Assembly: GCF_004137345.1 (NCBI RefSeq) | Contig: NZ_SDWV01000001.1 | Coordinates: forward strand, 1 to 64,000 | Direction of reading: 5' to 3' | Length of the DNA: 64,000 nucleotides | Source: Nocardioides zhouii | GTDB lineage: Bacteria > Actinomycetota > Actinomycetes > Propionibacteriales > Nocardioidaceae | Shown here: positions 23,541 to 35,600 of the stretch, piece after piece | Layout: each line of letters begins with the position of its first letter | Position numbering within the stretch: position 1 is the stretch's first letter | Made by a program: the position numbers and the translations under genes | The notes under the pieces: generated by a model | The model's input: the letters and a program-made list of their open reading frames with translations, nothing else | Databases searched by the model: none | Told to the model about the DNA's origin: nothing

Positions 23541-24731
23541 TCAGGCGACCGTCACCGGGTGGCGTACGACGGCGTCGAAGAAGTAGCCCTGGCTGTTGAC
23601 CGCCGCCACGAGGGGCTGCGTACGTCCCCGGTCGTCGGTGGCACGGGCCAGCAGCTCGTAGCGCCCGGGGCGCGGGTTGCCCCAGCGCACGGACCACTGC
23701 GTCCAGCCCTGGTCCTCGCGGGAGCGACGGTCGAGGACGGCGGGACGCCACGACTCGCCGCCGTCGAGGCTGACGGAGACCTTGCTGATCTGACCGGCGC
23801 CGCTCCACGAGCGGCCGGTGAGGGTGACCGGCCGGGCCGGGAGGACGGCACCGCTCGCGAGCTCCCAGGCCGAGCGCACCGGGTTGACGGTCAGCGGCGG
23901 TGAGTCGCCGGGCCAGCCGGTTTCGGTCATCCGGTAGAACGTGGTGTTCCACGGGGAGAAGAGCTGGGTCTTCGACACCTCGAGCGAGCCGAGCCACTTG
24001 ATGCTGGCGATCCCGACCCATCCGGGCAGGACCAGGCGGAGCGGGTAGCCGTGGTCGGGCAGCAGGTCCTCCCCGTTGATGCCCCACGCGAGGAGCGCGT
24101 CGTCGAGCGCCTTCTCGATCGGGAACGGCCGGCGGACGCGGCCGTACGTGCTGAAGGGGTCGTCGAGCCCGGTGGCCTGGATCGAGAACGCGTCGGCCGA
24201 CAGGCCGAGCGAGGCGAGCACGTCGCGCAGCAGCACGCCGCTCCACCGCACCGTGCCAACGGCACCCAGGGTCCACGCGGTGCCCGACACCGTCTGGTCC
24301 TGCTGCGACTTGAAGAAGCTGCGGCCGTTGCCCGTGCACTCGATGACCGAGGTGAGCTCGTGGTGCGGCAGGGCCTGGAGGTCCGCGAACGACAGGCTCA
24401 GCGCCTCGCCCTCGGTCCGCGGCGTGGCCAGTCCGTCGCCGTACACGCGCAGGGCGTAGGTCGTGCGGTCGATGGGCGGCGTGCTGGTGTGGTTGCGCAC
24501 GAACAGCCGCGACTGGGGCGTCAGGTAGGCCTGCGGTTCGACCGAGCTCCACAGCATCTCGGCGTTGGTGCCGAAGTCCTTGAAGTACGCCGGCGGCGTC
24601 GGCTTGAGGATGAACGGAGCGGTGGCGGAGGCCGGGGCGGCGCGCCACACCGAGGCGGGGGCCAGGGCGGCGCCACCAACGGCGGCAGCAGCGGTGAGGA
24701 AGCCACGACGGGTGGGGGCGTACGAAGTCAT
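23541..24731 (-). CDS. Tat-exported sulfite-oxidase-family molybdoenzyme
   Basis: 396 residues from ATG 24731. The N-terminus TRRGFLTAAAAVGGAALAPASVW is a Tat signal. The Moco domain has the molybdenum-ligand Cys132 in SVIECTGNGRSFF, plus RWSGVLLRDVL and YPLRLVLPGWVGIASIKWLGSLEVS, as in plant and bacterial sulfite oxidases. The C-terminal 110 residues form the Ig-like dimerisation domain (VSLDGGESWRPAVL, GRYELLARATDDRGRTQP). There is no heme domain and no adjacent cytochrome gene, so the electron acceptor is unknown. It converges with the DUF1501 gene 16 bases away. Confidence 0.88.
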   Translation of the reverse strand: MTSYAPTRRGFLTAAAAVGGAALAPASVWRAAPASATAPFILKPTPPAYFKDFGTNAEMLWSSVEPQAYLTPQSRLFVRNHTSTPPIDRTTYALRVYGDGLATPRTEGEALSLSFADLQALPHHELTSVIECTGNGRSFFKSQQDQTVSGTAWTLGAVGTVRWSGVLLRDVLASLGLSADAFSIQATGLDDPFSTYGRVRRPFPIEKALDDALLAWGINGEDLLPDHGYPLRLVLPGWVGIASIKWLGSLEVSKTQLFSPWNTTFYRMTETGWPGDSPPLTVNPVRSAWELASGAVLPARPVTLTGRSWSGAGQISKVSVSLDGGESWRPAVLDRRSREDQGWTQWSVRWGNPRPGRYELLARATDDRGRTQPLVAAVNSQGYFFDAVVRHPVTVA

Positions 24732-24797
24732 GGCACGACCATATAGGAGTAAGTCAGCCGTTTCACTACACAACACCCTCGGTGCCATGCTCGGACC

Positions 24798-25550
24798 ATG
24801 ACGGACCAGCGGGCGACCCCTCCCTCCTTCGAGCCCCTCCCCGAGGACTGGCAGACCGCGCTCTTCGTGGTCGCCCACCCCGACGACATCGAGTACGGCG
24901 GCGCCGCGGCCGTGGCGCGCTGGACCGGTCAGGGCAAGCGCATCGTCTACTGCATGGTGACCAGTGGGGAGGCCGGCATCGACGGGCTCCACCCCGACGA
25001 GAGCGGTCCGCTGCGCGAGGGCGAGGAGATCGCCTCGGCGTGTGTCGTGGGCGTCGACGAGGTCGAGTTCCTGCGGCTGCCGGACGGCATCCTGGAGTAC
25101 GGCATCGAGCTGCGCCGCGCGATCGCCGCGGTCGTACGCAAGCACCGCCCGGACATCGCGATGACGATCAACTTCCGCGAGACCTTCGGCGGCACGAACC
25201 TCAACCAGGCCGACCACATCGCGGTGGGCCGCGCGCTGCTGGACGCCGTACGCGATGCCGGCAACCGGTGGATCTTCCCCGAGCAGCTGACCGACGGGCT
25301 CGAGCCGTGGGGCGGCGTGCGGGCCGTCTGGTCGGGCAGCTCACCGCAGGCGACCCACGCCGTCGACGTGACGGACACCTTCCAGGCCGGCGTGGCCTCG
25401 CTGAAGGAGCACAAGGCCTACATCGACGGACTCGGCTGGGAGGGCTGGGACCCCGAGGAGTTCCTCGACGGCATCCTCCGCGGCGGCGGCCAAGGCCTCG
25501 GCGTGACCCACGCGGCGACCTTCGAGGTCTTCCCGCTCGGCTGGGGCTGA
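24798..25550 (+). CDS. PIG-L family deacetylase
   Basis: 250 residues. The zinc-binding motif AHPDDIEYGG (about 30-39) and the later NLNQADHIAVGRALLDAV segment with its zinc His are typical of the PIG-L/LmbE fold, which deacetylates N-acetylglucosaminyl substrates (mycothiol MshB and Mca are actinobacterial members). This one lacks features assigning it to MshB or Mca. It is divergent from the molybdoenzyme across a 66-base gap. Confidence 0.88.
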   Translation: MTDQRATPPSFEPLPEDWQTALFVVAHPDDIEYGGAAAVARWTGQGKRIVYCMVTSGEAGIDGLHPDESGPLREGEEIASACVVGVDEVEFLRLPDGILEYGIELRRAIAAVVRKHRPDIAMTINFRETFGGTNLNQADHIAVGRALLDAVRDAGNRWIFPEQLTDGLEPWGGVRAVWSGSSPQATHAVDVTDTFQAGVASLKEHKAYIDGLGWEGWDPEEFLDGILRGGGQGLGVTHAATFEVFPLGWG

Positions 25551-25716
25551 GTGGTCGCCCTCGGCCGTCGCGAGCGTCGTCCAACGCGTGCGATGGCAAG
25601 GCGGACGAGCGAAGGCGTGGCGGAGCCACGACGAGTCGAGGACAACGCAGCCAGCGTGCGGGGTGGGCGGCGCGCAGCAGGCCATGGGCGGCCGACTCAG
25701 CCCCAAGGCTGATCCC

Positions 25717-26526
25717 TCAGCGGTCGCGGCGCAGGCGCCGCGGCTTCTTCTCCTTCGGCTCCACGTAGCGGAAGCGCGCCCCGACGAGCGGTGCGGGAGC
25801 GGGCGTCGCCGGTGGGGTCGGCGGTGCCTCCTCGACCGCTTCCGGCTCGTCGGGGTCGAACTCGGTCGGCACGGTGAAGAGGTCGTGGTCGGCGAGGATC
25901 GCCCGGATCTCGTCGATCATCGCGACCAGCTCGTCGTCGTCGGCCGACGGGACCGACGCGACCAGCGCGTGACGCCCGAGGGAGGCACCGACGAGCGCGC
26001 CCTCCTCGAACCGCAGCCGGACGAACCCGGTCGCGTGCTGGTCCTGCAGCGAGCGGAGGATCGCGAGCATCCGGGTGCCCGCCTCGGCGAGGTGGTGGAG
26101 GTCCTGCCGCTCCCCCACCGCCCCGATGACCCGCGAGCTCGCGGTGATGACCGAGCACCACTCGACGCCCCCGACGCGCGAGAGCCGGTTCAGGCAGTGG
26201 GAGACGGCCGCGGCGGTGTCGACGGCCCCCACGACGGTGAAGGTGGGCACCGTGCGCGGGGCGAGCGGCATCACGACCGCTCGGAAGGTGCCCTCGCCCG
26301 CGGGCGTCCAGGTCACCGCGACGATGAGGTGCTCGGCGCCGAAGGCCTCGAGCACCCGGAGGTCACCGGCCTCGACGAGCTCGCCCATCCGCCGGGCCAG
26401 CCGTCCGGTGTAGGGCAGCGCCGCGGCCAACGTCCCGGAGAGCCCGTCGTCGCCCACCACCGTGCCGTCGGGTCGGACCAGGAACTGGCCCGCGTCGGGG
26501 GTGTCGGTCGATCGGTCCGCGGTCAT
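25717..26526 (-). CDS. Hypothetical protein with proline-rich C-terminus
   Basis: 269 residues from ATG 26526. The first 210 residues look folded (alternating strands and helices, e.g. LVRPDGTVVGDDGLSGTLAAALPYTGRLARRM and HCLNRLSRVGGVEWCSVITASSRVIGA). The tail is acidic, then Pro/Ala-rich, ending in the basic PKEKKPRRLRRDR. No signal peptide, no membrane helix, no recognised family. It lies downstream of the strong terminator that ends the giant RTX gene, so has its own promoter. Confidence 0.6.
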   Translation of the reverse strand: MTADRSTDTPDAGQFLVRPDGTVVGDDGLSGTLAAALPYTGRLARRMGELVEAGDLRVLEAFGAEHLIVAVTWTPAGEGTFRAVVMPLAPRTVPTFTVVGAVDTAAAVSHCLNRLSRVGGVEWCSVITASSRVIGAVGERQDLHHLAEAGTRMLAILRSLQDQHATGFVRLRFEEGALVGASLGRHALVASVPSADDDELVAMIDEIRAILADHDLFTVPTEFDPDEPEAVEEAPPTPPATPAPAPLVGARFRYVEPKEKKPRRLRRDR

Positions 26527-26617
26527 GCAGCCAGCGTGACCCAGTGCGGGTCCGGCCACGTGCCGTGTTACCCACAGTTCACACGCCGATCCGAAGCGTT
26601 ACGTCACCGCAATGACG

Positions 26618-26648
26618 AAGGGCCCGAGGCGTGGCGCCTCGGGCCCTT
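26618..26648. terminator. Terminator after the giant RTX gene
   Basis: A perfect 14-bp G+C-rich stem (26618-26631 with 26635-26648) with a 3-base loop lies 30 bases past the RTX stop codon. It separates the RTX gene from the next minus-strand gene; the T-tract is weak on both sides. Confidence 0.8.
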
Positions 26649-26678
26649 CTCAGTCGTCTCCCGACCCTCTGCCGCCTT

Positions 26679-29600
26679 TCAGCACTCCGACGTGGCGAAG
26701 TTGCCGGGGTACTCCGGGCTCTTCGCCGTGTTGGCGCTCCGGTCGGAGTTGTTGACCAGCCCCAGGTCCCAGAACCCGCCGAACAGCCGATCGCTCAGCT
26801 CCCGGCTGCCCGACGCGTCTGCCAGGGCCGTGAGCATGGCCATCATGTCCGGACTGCTCTCCCGGATGATCTTGCCCTGTCCGTAGGCGCCGTTGCAGAC
26901 GTAGTAGACGTTGTGCGCACCCACCCAGTCGATCATCTGGTCCGCCGTGGTGTCCCGACCCACCGACCCGACGTCCGCCTGCATCTCGTCGGGGCCGTAG
27001 CCGCCGTAGATGAAGTCCTTGCCGTTGGTCGTGCTCGAGATGCCGTCCTCGTCGGCAGTGTCGCGGATCTCGGGCACGATGACCGGCTCCGTGTCGGTCT
27101 CGGACTTGTCCTTGAGGTCGAGGTCGTCGGCACCGTAGCCACCGAACAGGCGGTCGTGGTCGGCGCCACCCCACAGGATGTCGTCGTCGTCACCGCCGAA
27201 CATGGTGTCCATCCCGACCTCGCCGTTGGCGATGTCGTTGCCGTTGCCCAGGAAGAAGGCGTCGTTGCCGTCGCCGCCGAGAGCCACGTCAGGGCCGCCG
27301 TTCTGTGCCTGGTTCTGGGGCACGTATGTCTCGGGCACGAACGAGCCGCTGACGTAGATCGCCTCCGCGATCGTGGTGCCCTTGACCGTCAGTGTCTTCG
27401 GCGGACCAAAGGTGCTGGCCAGCGTGTGCTTCACCGTCGCGAGGTCGCCGAGCATCGTGTCGTTCCCGGTGCCGCCCTCCAGCCGGTCACCCGAGCCCAG
27501 AGCCACACCGTCGTCGAGCTGGCCGTAGAGCGTGTCGTTCCCGTCCTCGCCCAGCAGCAGGTCCGAGCCGTACGACAACGCGTTGGCCGTGTCGGCCATC
27601 GCGACGTCGGGCACCGGGTGTCCACCGGACGTGGGTCGGGTGATCCGGCCGTTGTCGCCGAGCACGGTGTCGTTGCCGCCACCGCCGTAGACGGTGTCCA
27701 GCTCGTCGGCCAAGGTCGCCGCCGTGGGGTCGAGCCTGGGTGTCATGCCCTCGGAGAGTCGAGCTCCGTCGAGCCCGAGGGGCCGCCCGTTGGTGGCGGA
27801 GGAACCGCCGATCAGGTCGTCGTCACCGCTCCCGCCGTAGAGGGTGTCGGTCCCGCTGTTGCCCTCGACGTAGTCGGAGGCCGAGCCGGTGGTGACGCGG
27901 TCGTTGCCGCCCTGACCGAAGACCCGGTCCGACGCGCCGGCGCCCCCAGCGGGCGGACTGCCGCCCCAGATGGTGTCGGCACCGCTGGTGCCAGGCGCCG
28001 GCGTCGCCGCAGGTGCAGTCGAGATGGTCGCCACGTCGGCCAGCTGCGTGATCAGGCGTCCGGAGGTGAGGCGCAGCACCGTGGCGTTGTCACCGAGGAT
28101 GAGGTCGCTGGCCACCGCCCCGGCACTCGACACGTCGCCGGAGATCACGTCGTTCCCGTCGAGCTGGGTCCGGGCACGCGAGACGGCGTCGTCGAGCGTG
28201 CCGCGGCCGTCGGGGCTCAAGGACGAGCCGCCGATGATCACGTCGGCATCAGCACCGCCGGTCAGGCCATCGGCGCCCTCGTTGCCCTCGACATGGTCCT
28301 CCCCGCTTCCGGCGTCGATGACGTCGTTGCCGCCCTGGCCGAAGAGCCGGTCTGCGTCCGTGCCGCCGGTGATCAGGTCAGCGTCGGAGACACCCGTCGT
28401 GCCTGCCTCGTCCGCCCGGGCGATGTGTCGTGTCATCGACGTCGGCCGGGTGATCCGGCCGTTGTCGCCGAGCACCACGTCCGCGCCGGCACCGGAGTCG
28501 ATCACGTCGGTCCCGCCGTCCAGCAGCCCGGCCGCCGAGGCGTCGAGCGGCCCGGTCAGGCTCGCGGACAGGCGGCCGCCGGTGCCACCGAGAGGCATCG
28601 CGTCATTCGTGGAGGAGCCGCCGATGATGTCGTCGGCGCCGTCGCCACCCGTGATGGTGTCGCCACCGTCGTTGCCCTCGACGTAGTCGTCGCCGAGGTC
28701 GCCGCGGATGGTGTCCGCGCCGCCCTGCCCGAAGAGCCGGTCGGTGAGACCGCCGCCGTCGAGGATGTCGCCGCCACGGGTCGTGGCGCTGGGCGCCGTC
28801 GTGAGGGTCGCCACGTCGTGCAGCCGGAGCACGTAGTCGGGACCGACCAGGCCCTCGACCCGGATCGGCAGGGCGTTGTCGCCCGCCACCAGGTCGGAGC
28901 CGTCGATTGCGTCCGGACCGCCGTCGCCCCGCAGGACGTCGCCGCCGTCGGCAACGCCCGCGCTGTCACGGTCGGTCGTGAACGCGCCGTCCTCGGTCGC
29001 ATCGAACGTGCTGCCGCCGATGACGACGTCGTCGCCGTCGTCGCCGTACCCGAAGTCGCTGCCCGGACCGCCCTCGACGAGGTCGCTGTCCTGGCCGCCG
29101 CGGACCAGGTCCCGACCGGTCGAGCCGATGACGACGTCACAGCCGAAGCCGCCGTAGAGCTCGTCGTAGGCGAGGTCGGCGGTGCCCGGCGAGGCCGCCG
29201 GCGTGCCGTCCACGCCGTCGCCGACCAGTGTCGTCAGCCAGCGGGTGGGCGTCGCGGAGCTGCACTGCACCGCACTGCTGTCGAACACCAGGTCGGAGCC
29301 CTCGGACACGGTCACTGCGTCCGGGACCCACGGGAGGTCATTCCACGGCACGGCGGCATCGGTCACGTCGTCGACGATCGCCCGGGACACGGCCACGCCG
29401 TTCTCGGCGACGAGGACGTCGTCCTCGCGGCCGCCGAGCAGGACGTCCTGGCCGTCGCCGGACTCCGAGGTGTCGCTGCCGCCGACCAGGTCGTCGTAGC
29501 CCTCGTTGCCGCGGAGCCGGTCGTCGCCGTTCTCGCCCTGGAGGTGGTCGTCCCCGAGGCCGCCCACGATCACGTCATGGTGCGGACCGCCGAGCAGGAC

Positions 29601-32600
29601 GTCGGTGCCGTCGTCGCCCAGCAGCAGGTCGTTGCCGTCGCCACCGTCACCGAGGTCGGTGCCGTCACCGGCGCCGAGGTAGTCGGAGCCCGTGCCGCCG
29701 CGGAGCTCGTCGTTGCCCTCGCCGGCCAGGATGCAGTCACCCTGGCTGTTGCTGCCGGCGCCCGTTCCGGTGCCGAGCATCGAGGGCAGGTCGATGAAGC
29801 CCGTGTCGTCCGGGTCGCCGGTCGCGTTGCCGTCGCGGTCGAGGTCGACCTGACCCCCGAGCACGACCACGTCGCTGCCGAGCAGGCCCTCGTAGACCTC
29901 GCTCGAGCCCGGGGCCTGCAGAACGCCGTCCGTGACGTCGAGGCCGGCCAGCTGGCCAGTGTCGGCGGTGAGGCCGTCCTCCGCCTCGCCTGCGTAGAGG
30001 TCGCCATCGAGGTCGATCAGGCCCCGGACGACGCGGGTCGTCTGGTTGCACGCCAGCAGTCGCTGGTCGAGGGCAGGTGCCGCGCCGCCGTCGGCGGTCG
30101 TGTCCTGACCCTCGCCGTACGTCGCGTCGTCGCCGAGGCCGCCGACCAGGAGGTCGGAGCCGTCGCCACCGGCCACGATGTCGCCACCGTCGCCACCGTC
30201 GAGGAAGTCCCTGCCGTCGCCGTCGTGCTGGTCGCTGTCGCCGAGCGATCCGTCGAGGAACCGCTCGCCGCCGCGGACCAGGGTCACGTCGTCGCCGAAC
30301 ATCACGTCGTTGCCCGGACCGCCGTCGGCCCGGTCGTTGTCGGCGCCGCCGCGGATGACGTCGTCGCTGTCTTCGTCGTCGTCGGAGCTGTCGCCGGAGA
30401 TCTGGTCGTCGCCGCCGCGGCCGCAGATCTCGTCGGGGCCGTCGCCGCCGTCCAGGGTGTCCGCGGCGTTGCCGCCCACCACGACGTCGCTCTCCGGGCC
30501 ACCGGTCACGAAGTCGGTCGTGCCGGCACCCGTGATCTCGTCACCGGAGATGCACAGGTCGTCGAGCTCGGCAGGGGTCGGGGTCTTCGCCGTGTCGATG
30601 TCGACGTCCTCCTCCGAGAAGGTGTTCTCCTCGTCGGGGGTGATGGTGCCGTCGTCGTCCTCGACGCCCTCCACGAGGACGTCCACCCGCCGGGTCCCGG
30701 TCGTGAAGAGCGATCCCAGCGTGACGCCGGTCAGCGAGGCAGCCTCGCCACCGACCACCACGTCGCCACCGTCGCCACCGTCGACGACGTCGCCGCCGCC
30801 GCCACCGACGAGCACGTCGCCGCTGTCGAAGCCGAGGCGCACCTGCCGGGCGACCACGTCGTCGTCCGAGCCGTTCGGCAGCACCAGCAGGGCGCGTACG
30901 TCCCGTCCGGGCCCGCCGACGAGGCTGTCGCCGCCGGCCTCGCCGTTGACACGGTCGCCACCGGGGCCGCCCTCGAGCCGGTCGTCGCCGTCGCCACCCG
31001 TGAGGTCGTCGCGTCCCGCGCCACCGCCGACGACGTCGTTGCCGATGCCACCGTTCGCCACGTCGTTGCCGAGACCGGTCTCGATGCTGTCGTTGCCGTC
31101 GCCGCCGTCGATGCCGGAGTCGTTGCCCTCACCGGACACCAGGACGTCGTCGTCCACCCCACCCGTCAGACGGGTGACGCTGGTGGTGAAGGGCGTGGTG
31201 GCGAGGGTGAACTCCTTGGTGACCGTGTCCTGCTCGTACTCCTCGCCCGTGAGGAACGAGATCTTGTCCTTGAGCACGCCGCCGTCGGCCTCGAAGGTGG
31301 GTTCGCTTGTCAGGTCGAACGGTTCACCCTGCTTCTCGGTCGAGAGGGTGATGCCGGCCTGGTAGATCTGGACCGTCCAGATGCCCGCGTCCTCCGTGAC
31401 CTCCACGTTCTGGACGCGCCCGAAGCCGGAGATCTCGTACGCGGTGTACGGAACTTCCTCTTCGTCCACTATGCGAACCCGGTCGAACTGCCGCACCTCG
31501 AAGTCGTCGGCCTTGTCGGTCTCGGCCGTGCCGGTCTCGTAGCGCATGCCGCTCTGGTCGCCGGACGTCAGCGTGAGGCTGTTGCCAGTCCGGTAGACCA
31601 GTCGCGGGGTGCGGTCGGGGCAGCCGTACTCGAACAGCGTGTAGGGCCCGAGTCGGAGGATGTCGAACTCGTACTCCAGGGAGGTCAGCAGCAGCTCGAT
31701 CTCCACGAAGATCGAGATGAACGCCTCCAGCTCCGCGCTGGCGTCGAAGATGCAGGCCGCGTCACCCGAGAACACGTCCCGGATCTCCGCGGTGCGCAGC
31801 CGGCCGTCGTCGTCGGGGTCGTTGATATCGAGGTTGATGCTCAGCGTGATGCCGCCCTTGAGGCCGGCGGTCACGATGCCGATGCTGACGCCGGCGCCCG
31901 CCTCGAGCGTGGTCACCAGCGCGACCTCGGGTACGTCGACGCCGTCGGCGTCGAGGTCGTCGACGTAGAAGCCCTCGCGGATCACGTCTCCGCCGTCGAA
32001 GTCGTTCTTGTAGATGTCGATCAGCGCGCTGACGTCGCCCGGCGAGACCGAGCGTGCGGCCAGGGTCTGCGGGTAGGAGTCGAAGCCCATCGCGAGACGG
32101 CCCTCCACGGAGATGGAGCCGCCGACGAACGGCACGATCGGCACGGGGCCGGCCATGATCGGGCCGAACTTCGCCGAGTACGCCACCTGGGCGGCGAGCG
32201 TCCCGAGGTCGAGGCGGAAGTACGACACCTCGCCCTCGCCGGTCAGCACGTCGACGAGCTGGTCGGGGTCGGACAGGAAGGGCAGCGTGAAGCCCGGCAG
32301 CTGCCCGGTGATGTCGCGGGTGCTCTGCGCCACCTTCGCCCGCGTGTTGCGGGCGCCGGCGCGGTTGGCACCCGTGGTCTGGCCGGCCGCGCCGGCCTTC
32401 GCCGCGTCTTCGACGGCGGTCGCCTCGTCGGGGCAGGGCTGTGGTGCGGCCTTCTTGGTCGCGGTGGTCGTGCCGGTCGTCGTGGACGTGCTCACCGTCT
32501 CGGTGCACTTGCCGTAGAGGGCCACGTCCGAGGGTTGCACCGTGAGCAGTGCGCCCACGTCCGCGAGTGCCTCGAGCTCGACATTGCCCTCGGCGATCGG

Positions 32601-35600
32601 AGCGAGCGTGCCGATGATGCCGACGGCACCCTCCACCAGACCGATGACCCGGGTGGCCAGCTCGAGCTGCGGCTTCTCGGTCGCGGCCGCAAGGGTCTCG
32701 AGCAGGAAGAGGAGGGAGACCTCGTCGCCGCCGGCGAGCTCGGACAGGTCGGAGATGACCGGGATCGGCGTACGCAGCACGTCGATCACGTCGCGGACCG
32801 GCGCGAGGTAGGGGTCGACCACAGCGAACGGCGTCGCCACGGCAGCTGCCACGTCGCCGACGTCGAGCTTGACGCTGTTGTACGTGACGCCGATGACCTC
32901 GTCCTTGCCGTCGACCACCTCGGTCACGTCGAAGCCCTCGTCGGTGCTCCAGGGGATGTCGATGTAGCCGGAGAGCCCGAAGGTGCCGAGGCTCTTGTCG
33001 TCACGCTCCGTGATCGTCTGGAAGTCCAGGCTCAGGCCGGCCTCGTCGTCCGACGGCGCCCCGGGGCCCTTCTCCGACTCGGCGAAGGCCGGCAGGGCCT
33101 TGAGCTCGCCGTCGTAGAGGTCGAACAGGTCGTACGTCTCGGCGGCGGGCTCGATCACGATCGAGGTCGCGATGCCGCCGTCCGGGTCGGGCGGGGTGTC
33201 CTTCGGATCCTCGGGGTCCTCGTCGCGGCACGGCTCGCAGTCGTCGTCGCTCAGCGAGAGACGCGCGGGCAGGTAGCCGACGATCGCGTCGATGCCGTCC
33301 TCGGGCAGGCTCGCCTCGACATCCAGCAGGAGCTGGTCGCCCTCGCCGACCACGACCTGCGGACCGACGCCGCGCTTGAGCTGCAGGGTGACGGGAAGGG
33401 TCCAGTTCGTCGTGGTGTCGACCATCTCGACGGAGCGGACCTCGAGGCCCGCCAGTCCGGTCTGGAACGGTGTCTCGCCGACGATGGGCGCGTCGTTCTC
33501 GAGCTCGAAGCCGACCGTCACCGTCTCCCAACCGGTGGGCGTGTCGGTGGTGCAGACCTCCGGCTCGACCGGCTCCTCTCCCGGCAGGGGCTCCACCGGC
33601 GCGCATGGTGCCGGGTCGCAGTCCTCGCCCGTGCCGCAGGTGACCGTGACGGCAACGTCGGGCGCGTCGACGTCCGCAAGCCCATCAGTGTCGGTGATGG
33701 CGGTTGCGACGGCGACCTCGAGCGCCTCCTTGAGGGCGGCGCCGGTTGTCTGCTCGTCGATGGCCAGGTCGCCGAACTCGTCACGCAGGCTCGAGGTCAG
33801 CGTGGTGAGGGTGTCGGGGACACCGGCGCCGGCGTCGAGGTTGGTGCCGATGAGCGGCGCCGAGATCGGCGTCAGCGTCTCTGGGTCGAGGTTGCGAGGA
33901 GCGGCGCCGTCCATCGCCGAACCGAGGGCAGCGGCGAGGCCGTCGAGGCCCTCGGCCAGGAACCGGACCTGCATCGCGTCGGGGGCCGGCTGGGCCGCGC
34001 CCGCGCCACCGGAGGAGTCCGTGGCGTCGGCGGCGTAGCTGATCACGTCATCCACGCCGACGGGCAGGTCCGCCGTCGCCGCACGATCGGGGTCGCGGAG
34101 GTTGCGCCTCTGGGTCTGGAGCTGCTCGTTGGTGGCGTCGTAGTCGGTGAGGACCTGGACCCCGAGGGTGGCCGAGCTGCCTTCGCCGATGACGGCCAAC
34201 TCGCTGACGCCGGCCGTCAGCGGGTGCTCGTCGAGGTCGGCGCCGGAGCGGTCGACCGTCGCCCGAGAGTCGGTGCCGGTCGCGGCCGCAACAACGGGAC
34301 GTGCCGTGGTCCGGCTGACGTTGATCGCCAGGGTGGTCGTCGACACCACCTTCACCGGGACGGTCTGCTGGACGGTCTCGGCGTCCGTGGTGGCCCTGGT
34401 CGGGCCGCTCGCGACCTGGCCTCGGCCGCCCGGCACGGCATCGTCGAACCGCAGTGGTGCAGCGAGGAACGTGTCCGCCGGGGCGCTGGCCTCCAGCGAG
34501 ATGCCGAGCGCGTTGCTGCCGAGGGAGTAGGTGAGCTCCGGCGTATAGCTGGCGGCCGAGCCGCTGGTCTTCACGAGCTTGGTCACGGCCCGGGCGAGCT
34601 CCTGGGCGCTGGAGACCGGTACGGCTGCGGTGCCCACCTCGTCCTCGGTGGCCGACCGGGCGAACGCGGCGATGCCCTGGCTCAGGGCCTCCCGCTCGAC
34701 GGCCAGCTGGGCCGGGGTCAGGTCCACGAGCGGCAGGGTCGAGGTGTACTGGTCGAAGTCCAGCGAGGGCGTCTCGGTCACGTTGTCGCCGGCCAGCCGG
34801 TCGAAGCCGGCCAGCGTGGTGGCCAGGCCCTCGATCACGGAGTCGCGCATCGCGAACGGGTCACCGAGCACGATCGCGTTGACGGGCTGGCCGTCGGTGA
34901 AGGCCGGCTCGTCGTCGGGCGCGAGCTCCTGGCAGGTGAGGCTGTCGTCGTCGACGATGGTCACGTTCTGGCAGGCGGCGCCATCAGCGATCAGCCGGCG
35001 CGCGACCTCGACGCCCGGGTTGGCGGGCACGTTGAGGACGTCGTACAGCGTCCTGCCGTCAGGCCGCGGGCTCACGTCGATTCGTACGCCATTGCCGCTG
35101 ACGGCGGCGGTGCCGGCGAAGAACGCGGCGGGGACCGGGTCGAACACGCGCAGCGGGATGTAGCCCTCACTGACGGTGACGGTCGGCAGGCCGGTCGGGC
35201 TCCAGGAGACTGTCGCCTCACCCTCTGCGGCATCCGGGCCGGTGGCGAACGTCGAGCCGGACAACGGCTCCTCGGTCGCGGTGAACGCGATGGAGGCGGT
35301 GACGGCGGAGGTGAGGTCGATCTGGTCGGTGTCGAGCGCGCCGTCCTCGGTCAGCAGGTCGGAGATCGGCAGCGCGGCGGTGGCCGAAGCACCGCCCGAG
35401 AGCACGCGCGTGAGCTCGACGGCCGGTCCGTCACCGACCTTCCCGAGTCCGAGCTCGGTGAGGTCTGCCTTGACCTGGAGGAAGCCGATCCGGGCCGGGA
35501 GGTCGGTCACACCGCTGGGGGGCGTGGCCTCGAGATTGGCGATGGTGAGCAGCGATGCGTCGTTCGGCAGCAGATACGTCGCACGCCCCTCGCCCTGCTC

